In this document: piece after piece, positions 56,950-64,000 of the stretch | Layout of the letters: each line of letters opens with the position of its first letter | Position numbering within the stretch: position 1 is the stretch's first letter | Source of the DNA: Streptomyces sp. NBC_00224 | Lineage (GTDB): Bacteria; Actinomycetota; Actinomycetes; Streptomycetales; Streptomycetaceae | DNA length: 64,000 bases | Direction: 5' to 3' | Assembly (NCBI RefSeq): GCF_041435195.1 | Contig: NZ_CP108106.1 | Location: 2,914,001-2,978,000 of the forward strand | Program-made: the position numbers and the translations under genes | The notes under the pieces: model-generated | Databases searched by the model: none | Seen by the model: the letters and a program-made list of their open reading frames with translations, nothing else | Told to the model about the DNA's origin: nothing

Positions 56950-59345
56950 GCGGGCGCGGACGGCTGGCGCTGTGCGCCTTCGCCGCCACGGTGATGGCGT
57001 CGTGCTCCCTGCTGCCGCTCGTCAACCGGGCGACCTGGATCGTGCAGGCCGCGTTCCTGCTCGCCCTCCAGGCCGGGGTGGGCGCGCTCGCCCGCCGGGT
57101 TCCGCTGGCGCGGCCGCTGACGGTGCTGGTGCAGGCCGTGGTGACGCTGGTCCTGCTGACCCTGGTGTTCGCCCGGGAACAGGCCCTTGCCGGGCTGCTG
57201 CCGGGCCCTGAGGCCTTCGAGCAGCTCTCCCAGCTGCTCACACAGGGGGCCGACGACGTCGGGCGGTACACGATCCCGGCGCCCGCCACCGACGGCATCC
57301 GGCTGATGGTCGTCGGCGGCACGCTGGTGATCGGGCTCGCGGTGGACGCACTGGCCGTGACCTTCCGCAGCGCCGCCCCGGCCGGGCTGCCGCTGCTCGC
57401 GCTGTACTCGGTGGCCGCGGGGCTCTCGAACGGCGGGGCGAGCTGGCTGTGGTTCCTCCTGGCGGCCGCCGGCTATCTGCTGCTCCTGCTCGCCGAGGGC
57501 CGTGACCGGCTCTCCCAGTGGGGGCGGATGTTCGGCGGGGCGGCCCGGTCCGATCGGCCGCAGACCCCGTTCGAGTCGGATGGCGGCCCGCTCGCGCCGG
57601 TCCGCACCGGCCGCCGGATCGGGGCGCTCGCCCTCGGCATCGCCCTGGTGATCCCGGCCGCGCTGCCCGCCATGGGCACCGGGCTGCTCGGCGGCTCCGG
57701 CGGCGGCAGCGGCGAGGGCGGCGGAGGCGGCACGATCTCAGCGGTCAACCCGCTGGTCTCGCTCCAGAACAGCCTCAACCAGCCCGAGGACCGCGAGGTC
57801 CTTCGCTACCGCACCAACGCACAGGACACCCAGGACCTGTATCTGCGGATCGTGGCCCTCGACCAGTTCGACGGGGCGTCCTGGAAGTCGTCCGAGCGCA
57901 AGATCAAGGACGTGCCGGACGTACTGCCGCAGCCCGACGGGCTGAGCCCGGCTGTCGGCACCGCCGAGATCAGGACCAGCGTCTCGGCCGCCGGCTGGTA
58001 CACCCAGAACTGGCTGCCGATGCCCTACCCGGCGACCAAGGTCGACATCGGCGGGCACTGGCGCTTCGAGCCGGTCGGCCGGACCCTCGTCGGCGACCGG
58101 GGGCAGACCACCCAGGGCGCGCAGTACCAGGTCAGCAGCCTCCAGGTGCGGCCGACCGCGGCCCAGCTGGCCGCCGCGCAGTCCTCTCCCCCGGCGCTCG
58201 TGCAGGAGTACACGAAGGTCCCGCAGTCCCTGCCGCGCATCGTGAACACGACGGCCCGCCGCGTCACCAAGGGCGCGACCACCGACTACCAGCGGGCCGT
58301 CATGCTCCAGGACTGGTTCGCGGTGCGGGGCGGGTTCACGTACGACACCCAGGTGGAGTCCGGCAGCGGTACGGAGGCGATCGCCCGCTTCCTCAAGGAC
58401 AAGCAGGGCTTCTGCGTCCACTTCTCCTTCACGATGGCCGCGATGGCCCGGACCCTGGGCATACCGGCCCGGGTGGCGGTGGGCTTCACTCCCGGCGAGC
58501 CGCGCCCGGACGGGACGATGTCGGTGGGACTGCGGGACGCGCACGCGTGGCCCGAGCTGTACTTCGAGGGTGTGGGCTGGACCCGGTTCGAGCCGACCCC
58601 CTCGCGCGGTTCCGCCCCGGAGTACACCCGGCCGGACACCCCGTCGGGCTCCCCCACCAACCCGGTGAAGCCCTCCGAGGGCCCCTCGACGCGGCCCTCG
58701 GCGGCGCCGACCCCGTCGTCCTCCTGCCCGGCGCAATTGCGCAAGCAGAACGAGTGCGGCGCGGTGGCCCCGGCGACCCCCACGGGCGGCGACGACGGCG
58801 GGACCCCGCTGGCCACGGTGGCCGCGGTGTCCCTGGGCGTGCTCGCGGCGCTGGCGCTGCCGCTGCTGCCCTGGCTGTGGCGGGTCCGGGTACGGTCGCG
58901 GCGGCTCGCCCGGGCCGGGCACCCGGACGCCGATCCGGTCACCGCCACGCTGGCCGTGTGGCGGGAGGTCATCGACACGGCCTGGGACCACGGCATCGTC
59001 CCGGACGACTCACTGACCCCGCGCAAGGCGGCGGCCCGCATGGTGCGGCTCGGCCGTCTGGACGGCGCGGCGGCGGAGTCGGTGCACCGGGCGGCGAGCG
59101 CGGTGGAGCAGGTGCTGTACGCCCCGAGCCCACAGCGGCCCACGGGCCTCACGGAGGCGGCCCACGAGATCCGCACGGGCCTGCGCGCGGCACTCCCCAC
59201 CTGGCCCCGCCTCCGCGCCGACCTGGCCCCCCGCTCGGCCGTAAGGGTGGCGTGGACGGCGACGGCGAAGTGGGACGCCCTGACGTCGCGTACGGCGAAC
59301 CGCCTGAAGACGCTGGTACGGAGGCCGACGCGGGGGTCTGCGTGA
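56946..59345 (+). CDS. DUF3488/transglutaminase-like membrane protein
   Basis: 799 residues from ATG 56946, which overlaps the DUF58 stop by 4 bases. Six membrane segments occupy residues 1-240. A large extracytoplasmic part follows with the transglutaminase core: CVHFSFTMAAMARTLGIPARVAVG near 490 contains the catalytic Cys, LRDAHAWPELYFEGVGWTRFEPTP near 530 the His and Asp in part. A last membrane segment near 625-645 leads to a cytoplasmic DUF4129-like tail. TgpA-type proteins of this layout are cell-surface enzymes of uncertain substrate. Confidence 0.92.
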   Translation: MSGRGRLALCAFAATVMASCSLLPLVNRATWIVQAAFLLALQAGVGALARRVPLARPLTVLVQAVVTLVLLTLVFAREQALAGLLPGPEAFEQLSQLLTQGADDVGRYTIPAPATDGIRLMVVGGTLVIGLAVDALAVTFRSAAPAGLPLLALYSVAAGLSNGGASWLWFLLAAAGYLLLLLAEGRDRLSQWGRMFGGAARSDRPQTPFESDGGPLAPVRTGRRIGALALGIALVIPAALPAMGTGLLGGSGGGSGEGGGGGTISAVNPLVSLQNSLNQPEDREVLRYRTNAQDTQDLYLRIVALDQFDGASWKSSERKIKDVPDVLPQPDGLSPAVGTAEIRTSVSAAGWYTQNWLPMPYPATKVDIGGHWRFEPVGRTLVGDRGQTTQGAQYQVSSLQVRPTAAQLAAAQSSPPALVQEYTKVPQSLPRIVNTTARRVTKGATTDYQRAVMLQDWFAVRGGFTYDTQVESGSGTEAIARFLKDKQGFCVHFSFTMAAMARTLGIPARVAVGFTPGEPRPDGTMSVGLRDAHAWPELYFEGVGWTRFEPTPSRGSAPEYTRPDTPSGSPTNPVKPSEGPSTRPSAAPTPSSSCPAQLRKQNECGAVAPATPTGGDDGGTPLATVAAVSLGVLAALALPLLPWLWRVRVRSRRLARAGHPDADPVTATLAVWREVIDTAWDHGIVPDDSLTPRKAAARMVRLGRLDGAAAESVHRAASAVEQVLYAPSPQRPTGLTEAAHEIRTGLRAALPTWPRLRADLAPRSAVRVAWTATAKWDALTSRTANRLKTLVRRPTRGSA

Positions 59346-59797
59346 GGTCCTGACAGGACGGGAGCGGGGCCCCGACGGGCCGAGCGAAATCCGGCTCCGC
59401 AGGCCCGGTCCGGCCAGGCGTCGGGCCGGTTTCCCTCCAGGCGTCGGGCCGGTCTCCCTTCAAGCGCCGGGCGGGCACATATCCAGCCCGTCCGGCGTTT
59501 GAGGACGAGCGAAGGCCGCAGGCCGAGGCGACGGGCCGCACGGCGGGACAACCGCGATCGGTGGCCAACGGGGGCGATCAATCAGCCTGTCCGGCGTTTG
59601 AGGACAAGTGATGGCCGCAGGCCGAGGCGACGGGCCGCACGGGAAGGCGGCCTCAATCGGGGCCGGGCCTGGGCCGGTCGATCAGCCCGTCCGGCGCGTG
59701 AGGACGAGCAAGGCCGCAGGCCGAGCGGTACGACTGAGGGGCGACCACCGTCGATGGTCACCCCTCGGCCACGTCCAAACGTGCAGGCCCGCCGGGC
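59346..59797. repeat. Intergenic region with a ~100-base periodic repeat
   Basis: No gene seen. CAGCC(C/T)GTCCGGCGTTTGAG units start at 59484, 59583 and 59683, each followed by GGCCGCAGGCCGAG; the first two copies match over about 60 bases. The spacing is 99 and 100 bases. Before them come shorter GGCGTCGGGCCGGT repeats (59418-59432 and 59441-59453). The region lies between convergent genes and may end transcription of both. Confidence 0.8.
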
Positions 59798-60190
59798 CTA
59801 GCGACCGCCTTCGTCGCGGCGCCGCTGCCAGCGCTGCTCGATGCGGTCCATCATCGACCGCTTCGGTGCGCGCGCGGCAGGCCGCGCCGCCGCACCACCG
59901 CCCGCCGGCTGCTCACCGCGCCGTGGCGCCTTGCGCCAGCCGGTGACCGCGAGCACGGCACAGCCGAGCATGATGAGGAACCCGACCACGCTGATCCAGA
60001 TCCCCTGCCCGATACCAATCATGAGGAGCGCGATACCCACCAGGAAGCCAGCGACCGCCTGGTAGACCCGTCGTCGGGTATACGTACGCAGCCCGCTTCC
60101 CTCAAGCGCTGTCGCGAACTTGGGATCTTCGGCGTACAGCGCTCGCTCCATCTGCTCGAGCATGCGCTGCTCGTGCTCCGAGAGCGGCAC
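59798..60190 (-). CDS. DUF3040 membrane protein
   Basis: 130 residues. It begins MPLSEHEQRMLEQMERALYAEDPKFA, the DUF3040 signature, followed by two membrane segments (VAGFLVGIALLMIGIGQGIWI near 46-66, VVGFLIMLGCAVLAVTGW near 68-85) and a basic Arg-rich tail. Such proteins are frequent in actinobacteria near dcw genes; function unknown. The segment before the first membrane helix contains an amphipathic helix that may bind membrane. Confidence 0.88.
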   Translation of the reverse strand: MPLSEHEQRMLEQMERALYAEDPKFATALEGSGLRTYTRRRVYQAVAGFLVGIALLMIGIGQGIWISVVGFLIMLGCAVLAVTGWRKAPRRGEQPAGGGAAARPAARAPKRSMMDRIEQRWQRRRDEGGR

Positions 60191-60532
60191 GGAGTCCTCC
60201 TACTCGTCGGTCGCGGGGGGCGACCGGATGCGGCCCCTTCAGGATAGGCAGGGAATCGCCCCCGTGAAACCCGCCCTCTACGCCAATTCGCCAATCCGAG
60301 CCGCCACGGCGGCTCGCCCGGTGGGGAGTGGATTCCCCATCGAGCGACCCGCCATGCCGGACCTTGTACCCCGATCATACGGGGCGAAGCCGCCGATCGG
60401 GGGGCCTGTGGCGTACTCCATGCCGCTACGCCGTCCGGGACAGCGTCGCTGATCAGCGCGGGGACGGCCGGGCGTGGGACCGGGGGCGGTCCCACCGGGC
60501 GCACCGGGGCCGCCCGAGCGGCCGGACGGGAG
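60191..60532. other. Intergenic region, no gene seen
   Basis: 342 bases between two minus-strand genes. It is somewhat less GC-rich than coding DNA around 60270-60340 and 60370-60440. Overlapping reading frames here have no recognisable product. It may hold the DUF3040 promoter next to 60190. Confidence 0.5.
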
Positions 60533-61291
60533 TCAGGCGCGCTTCTCGCCCAGGACGTGCAGCTGCGTCGCCACGGAGTGGAACGCGGGCAGTTCGGCGG
60601 CCGCCGCCTCCAGCTTGAGCAGGGCGTCCAGGGCGCCCGGCTCGGTGTCCACGAGGACCCCGGGGACCAGGTCCGCGAAGACCCGTACGCCGTGCACCGC
60701 ACCCACCTCCGCGCCGGTCGCGGCGACCAGCGCGGTGAGCTGCTCGGCCGTGAACCGCCGGGGCACCGGGTCGCCGTCGCCCCAGCGCCCGGCCGGGTCG
60801 CCCAGGGCCCGGCGGGCCTCGGTGAAGTGCCCGGCGAGCGCGCGGGCGAGCACGGCTCCGCCGAGCCCGGCGGCCAGCAGGCTCAGCGCGCCCTCGGAGC
60901 GCAGCGCGTCGACCGCGTTGCGCACGCCCTCGGCCGGGTCCTCGACGTACTCCAGGACGCCGTGGCAGAGGACCGCGTCGTAGCCGCCGCGCTCGACCAC
61001 GTCGAACAGGCCGAGCACGTCGCCCTGGACGCCGTGGACCCGGTCGGCCACCTCGGCCTCGGCGGCCCGGCGCTCCAGGGCGAACAGCGCGTTCGGGCTG
61101 GGGTCGACCACGGTGACCCGGTGGCCGAGGCGGGCGAGGGGCACCGCGAAGTTGCCCGAGCCGCCGCCGGTGTCCAGGACGTCCAGCGCCTCGCGCCCGG
61201 TCGCCTTGACCCGGCGGTCGAGGGCGTCCTTGAGGACCTCCCAGACCACGGCGGTACGGAGAGAGGCGCGGGGGCGCATGGGGTCCGGCAC
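60533..61291 (-). CDS. SAM-dependent methyltransferase
   Basis: 252 residues from GTG 61291; an ATG at 61279 is also possible. Class I methyltransferase motif I is LDVLDTGGGSGNFAVPLA near 37, motif II VTVVDPSPNAL near 59, and YDAVLCHGVLEYVEDP near 105 the post-I region. The second half is specific to actinobacteria and ends HSVATQLHVLGEKRA. The substrate is unknown. It forms a pair with no close partner: 157 bases separate it from the HEPN-like gene. Confidence 0.85.
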   Translation of the reverse strand: MPDPMRPRASLRTAVVWEVLKDALDRRVKATGREALDVLDTGGGSGNFAVPLARLGHRVTVVDPSPNALFALERRAAEAEVADRVHGVQGDVLGLFDVVERGGYDAVLCHGVLEYVEDPAEGVRNAVDALRSEGALSLLAAGLGGAVLARALAGHFTEARRALGDPAGRWGDGDPVPRRFTAEQLTALVAATGAEVGAVHGVRVFADLVPGVLVDTEPGALDALLKLEAAAAELPAFHSVATQLHVLGEKRA

Positions 61292-61448
61292 GGCAGTTGA
61301 CTCCTCGGCGCGGCGCCGCCGCGGGACGGCGGGGCAAAGAACGGTGAAGGCCCGTCCACCCTATTGCCTCGCGGGCCCGCCCCGGCTCATCCCCGCACCT
61401 CACCGCACCTCCGTCACCGCACCCCCGTCCCCGCGCGGGCCCCGCGCC

Positions 61449-61976
61449 TCACCCCGCGTCCGGCTCCCGGGTCCTCGGCTGGGGCAGTACGGGCTGGAGG
61501 ACGAGGAGGCGCTCGACCAGGCGCAGGAACATCGCGGCGTCGCGGATCAGGTCGTCGGCGTCGCGGCCGGTGGCCGCGCCCTGGATGCCCGCCTCGGCGC
61601 GGGCCCGGCGGGTGGCGCCGGAGGCGAACAGCGCGCTCCACTCGGTCAGTTCGGGTGCTATCTCGGGGAGCACCTCCCAAGCGCTCCGGATCCGCTGCCG
61701 CCTGCGCGGGGCGGTCTCGGGGCGGCCCCGGGCGGCGAGCACGGCGGCCGCGGTGCGCAGGGCGGCGAGGTGCGCCGTCGCGTACCGCTCGTTGGGGGTG
61801 TCGAGCACGGCGGCCTCGTCCAGACCGCTGCGGGCCTGGGCGAGCAGGTCGAGGGCGGCGGGTGGCGCACCGTCCCGGCGCAGCACCGGGTGGATGTCGC
61901 TCGCGGCACCGTTCAGTGAGGGGGCAGGGCCGGTGGGGCGGCGCCGGTGAGCGGCTGCCGCGCGATGGCTGGCCAT
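61449..61976 (-). CDS. SAV_6107 family HEPN-like protein
   Basis: 175 residues from ATG 61976. All-helical, with SGLDEAAVLDTPNERYATAHLAALRTAAAVLAAR in part near 49-82 resembling the HEPN fold of the SAV_6107 family. RxxxxH-type catalytic residues of HEPN RNases are not evident. The first 25 residues are basic and probably disordered. Function unknown. It is divergent from the ABC-like gene at 62153, with an operator between. Confidence 0.8.
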   Translation of the reverse strand: MASHRAAAAHRRRPTGPAPSLNGAASDIHPVLRRDGAPPAALDLLAQARSGLDEAAVLDTPNERYATAHLAALRTAAAVLAARGRPETAPRRRQRIRSAWEVLPEIAPELTEWSALFASGATRRARAEAGIQGAATGRDADDLIRDAAMFLRLVERLLVLQPVLPQPRTREPDAG

Positions 61977-62120
61977 GACGAACCTCCTGTCGTCGTGTGA
62001 CGGCGCTGTGGCCGTATGTGTCCATCGTGAGGGGCCCCACTGACAATCGGCCGTCGCCCGCCCCTCGGCCGCCCTTGACCTGCTCCTTTGTCCCGTACGC
62101 AGGTTCGGGCTATCTTTTGT

Positions 62121-62134
62121 ACTGACCAGTCAGT
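62121..62134. promoter_or_regulatory. Palindromic TetR-type operator
   Basis: ACTGACCAGTCAGT is a perfect inverted repeat (ACTGAC and GTCAGT around CA). It lies 19 bases before the GTG of the ABC-like gene, in an AT-richer stretch (TATCTTTTGT just upstream) that looks like a promoter. This ACTGAC..GTCAGT form is typical of TetR-family operators. A TetR regulator often follows YhgE genes, but that would lie outside the window. Confidence 0.7.
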
Positions 62135-62152
62135 TCAAAGAATGGGGGGAAC

Positions 62153-62911
62153 GTGGACAGCCCGCACGGGGCAGGCGTCACCGCCGAGGGCTTCGGGCTC
62201 AAGGGGCCACGGGGCTGGGTCTTCCGGGACGTGCGGCTCGACGCCGCGCCCGGCTCGCTCGTCGCCGTCGAGGGCCCGTCCGGCTCCGGGCGCACCTGTC
62301 TGCTGCTCGCGCTCACCGGCCGGATGAAGCCCACCGAGGGCCGTGCCGAGGTCGGCGGCGAGCGGCTGCCGCGCCGGATGGCCGCCGTCCGCCGGTTCAG
62401 CGCGCTCGGCCCGGTCCCGGGGGTCAGCGACCTCGACCCCGCCCTGACCGTCGCCGAGCACCTGCGCGAACGGGCGCTGCTCCAGCGCCGCTTCGACGGG
62501 TCCGTACGCGCCCTGCTGCGCACGCCCGCCGAGCGCCGCACCACCGCCAGGGCGGCGATCGACCACGCGCTGAAGGCCGCGGGCCTCGACCTCGACACGC
62601 TGCCGAAGGGCGAGCGCACCTCCGTACGCGATCTGGAGCGGCTTGAGGCGCTGCGCCTTTCCGTGGCGCTGGGCCTGATGGGCCGGCCCCGGCTGCTCGG
62701 CGTCGACGACACCGACCTGAAGCTCTCCGACGCCGAACGCGTCGAGGCCTGGGCGCTGCTGCGGTCGATCGCGGACGCCGGTACGACGGTGATCGCGGTC
62801 TGCAGCCAGGCACCCGGGGAAGCCGACATCACCGTACGGAGTACGGAAAGCAAGCACGCTGAGCACGAGGAGGGGGCGGGGGATGCGTTCGCCACGACTG
62901 GCCGCGCTTGA
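62153..62911 (+). CDS. ABC transporter ATPase-like protein with degenerate motifs
   Basis: 252 residues from GTG 62153. The fold and order of an ABC ATPase are visible: VAVEGPSGSGRTCLLLALTG near 38 is Walker A but with Arg47 for the invariant Lys; the signature LSGGQ is absent (region TSVRDLERLEALRLSVAL); Walker B is RLLGVDDTD with Asp186 for the catalytic Glu; the H-loop reads AVCSQ without His. It may bind but hardly hydrolyse ATP. Its end overlaps the YhgE gene by 29 bases, so the two products should work together. Confidence 0.85.
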   Translation: MDSPHGAGVTAEGFGLKGPRGWVFRDVRLDAAPGSLVAVEGPSGSGRTCLLLALTGRMKPTEGRAEVGGERLPRRMAAVRRFSALGPVPGVSDLDPALTVAEHLRERALLQRRFDGSVRALLRTPAERRTTARAAIDHALKAAGLDLDTLPKGERTSVRDLERLEALRLSVALGLMGRPRLLGVDDTDLKLSDAERVEAWALLRSIADAGTTVIAVCSQAPGEADITVRSTESKHAEHEEGAGDAFATTGRA

Positions 62912-64000
62912 GCTGAAGCGGTTCGGCAGGGGGAAGCTGCCGCGCGCCGCGCTGGTGGCGCTCCTGCTGCTGCCGCTGCTGTACGGCGCGCTCTACCTGT
63001 GGTCGTTCTGGGACCCGTACGGGCGGCTCGACCGGGTGCCGGTCGCGCTGGTCAACGAGGACAAGGGCGCCACCGCCGGCGGCCAGCGGATCGCGGCCGG
63101 TGACGGCATCGCCGAGCGGCTGCGCCAGAGCAAGACGTTCGACTGGCGCGAGGTGAGCGACGAAGAGGCGCGCAAGGGCGTCGAGGACGGCACGTACTAC
63201 CTCTCCCTGACGATGCCCGCGGACTTCAGCCGGCGGATCGCGTCGAGCTCCGGGGACTCCCCCGAGACGGGCGCCCTCCAGGTGCGCACCAACGACGCCA
63301 ACAACTACATCGTGGGGTCCATCTCCCGCACGGTCTTCTCCGAGGTGCGCTCGGCGGCCTCCGCCAAGGCCTCCCGCTCCTTCCTGGACAAGATCTTCAT
63401 CTCGTTCTCCGACCTCCACGACGCCACCGAGAAGGCGGCCAAGGGCGCCGCCGACCTCAAGGGCGGGCTCGGCAAGGCGAAGAAGGGCTCCAAGGACCTC
63501 GCCGACGGGCTGACCGACGCCAAGACGGGCAGCGGCAAGCTGGCGGGCGGCATCAAGAAGCTCAACACCGGCTCCGCCGACCTGGAGGACGGCGCCCGCC
63601 AGGTCGCCGCGGGCACCCAGACCCTGGCCAACAAGGTCAACACGGCGGCGGACGAGGCGCGTCCGTTCCTCAAGGAGAACGCCAAAGCCATCGGGGACAC
63701 GGCCAAGCTGGTCGACGACTCGGTGGGACCGGTGCGCGACCACCTGGCCGACGTGATCAAGGCGGCGCCCGCCGCCGCGACCGGCGCCCGCAAGGCGTCC
63801 AACGACCTCAACACGGTCTACGCCTCGCTGTGCCCGTCCTCCGCGACGCCCGGCCCGGCCTGCCCGGAGCTGAAGCGCGCCAAGAAGGCGGCGGCCACCG
63901 CGGCCACCCTCGCCGAGGACCTCAACACGGTGGTCCAGGACCAGAACAGCGACTTCAAGACGCTCGACAAGAACCTCGCCGAGCTCCAGAAGCAGGCGCG
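62883..64000 (+). CDS. YhgE/Pip-type membrane protein, 3' end outside the window
   Basis: 372 codons are visible from ATG 62883; the frame is open at the right edge. One membrane segment near residues 20-40 (AALVALLLLPLLYGALYLW) is followed by WDPYGRLDRVPVALVNEDKG, the signature of YhgE/Pip proteins. A long region of repeated heptads follows (GAADLKGGLGKAKKGSKDLADGL and similar), rich in Lys, Ala and Gly, with two Cys in SLCPSSATPGPACPEL. Relatives are ABC-2 export or phage-receptor proteins, in Mycobacterium-like and Streptomyces genomes often next to an ATPase and a TetR regulator. Confidence 0.88.
   Translation, partial: MRSPRLAALELKRFGRGKLPRAALVALLLLPLLYGALYLWSFWDPYGRLDRVPVALVNEDKGATAGGQRIAAGDGIAERLRQSKTFDWREVSDEEARKGVEDGTYYLSLTMPADFSRRIASSSGDSPETGALQVRTNDANNYIVGSISRTVFSEVRSAASAKASRSFLDKIFISFSDLHDATEKAAKGAADLKGGLGKAKKGSKDLADGLTDAKTGSGKLAGGIKKLNTGSADLEDGARQVAAGTQTLANKVNTAADEARPFLKENAKAIGDTAKLVDDSVGPVRDHLADVIKAAPAAATGARKASNDLNTVYASLCPSSATPGPACPELKRAKKAAATAATLAEDLNTVVQDQNSDFKTLDKNLAELQKQA

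Noticed and set aside
60328..60618. Plus-strand frame between DUF3040 and the methyltransferase
   Set aside because: It overlaps the methyltransferase 3' end, and is Ser/Pro/Arg-rich without homology or ribosome site.
62075..62116. Promoter with TTGACC at 62075 and TATCTT at 62111
   Set aside because: The 30-base spacing between the hexamers is too long for a standard sigma-70 promoter.

Overview
The window is GC-rich chromosomal DNA of a Streptomyces, or a very close relative. The main evidence is the gene content and order: a his operon carrying priA, the ylm-divIVA-ileS block, a dcw cluster without murC or ftsA, a polar-growth DivIVA with a long Q/G/P linker, and DnaE1, PhoD, SAV_6107-type and DUF3040 genes. 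Strong GC bias at third codon positions, many GTG starts and many 4-base stop/start overlaps agree with this. Nothing looks like a phage, plasmid, transposon, CRISPR array or recent island. It is core genome with Streptomyces-specific accessories and many intergenic repeats.

Layout. (1) 1-7067, minus strand: histidine operon hisD-hisC-hisB-(54-aa membrane protein)-hisH-priA-ridA-like-hisF. hisI and the first codons of trpE lie beyond a TIGR03085 gene. (2) 7238-11512: a beta-helical membrane protein, a TPR-like protein, a LON-domain protein, a YbaK deacylase and a 24-codon gene that looks like ribosomal protein bL37. (3) 11985-16385: DUF2567 protein, ABC-2 exporter pair, NYN nuclease-like protein and a 57-aa basic protein. 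(4) 16476-20018: dnaE, the replicative polymerase. (5) 20242-28448: DUF2252, a membrane protein, a DsbA-like thioredoxin, PhoD phosphatase, dienelactone hydrolase, MscS channel and a CPA1 antiporter. (6) 28637-31217: a lysine-rich DksA-like protein, lspA and rluD. (7) 31530-34957: T-box leader and ileS. (8) 35394-53231, minus strand: rsmH-ftsL-ftsI-murE-murF-mraY-murD-ftsW-murG-ftsQ-ftsZ-pgeF-yggS-sepF-yggT-divIVA, the cell wall, division and polar growth cluster. (9) 53641-62000: carbonic anhydrase, MoxR/DUF58/transglutaminase operon, DUF3040, methyltransferase and HEPN-like protein. (10) 62153-64000: an ABC-like ATPase with degenerate motifs and a truncated YhgE/Pip membrane partner behind a palindromic operator.

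How the genes work together. Region 1 makes histidine, and through PriA also serves tryptophan. Region 8 makes lipid II (MurE, MurF, MraY, MurD, MurG), polymerises and crosslinks it at septa (FtsW, FtsI, FtsQ, FtsL, FtsZ, SepF) and directs tip extension (DivIVA). ileS responds to uncharged tRNA-Ile through a T-box that appears to act on translation. The less ordinary points are the bL37-like microgene, the ATPase that lacks its Walker A lysine, the DksA-like zinc finger that lacks its fourth cysteine, the RidA homologue without its catalytic arginine, the 13-unit pentapeptide array in DivIVA, and several families of intergenic hairpin repeats.
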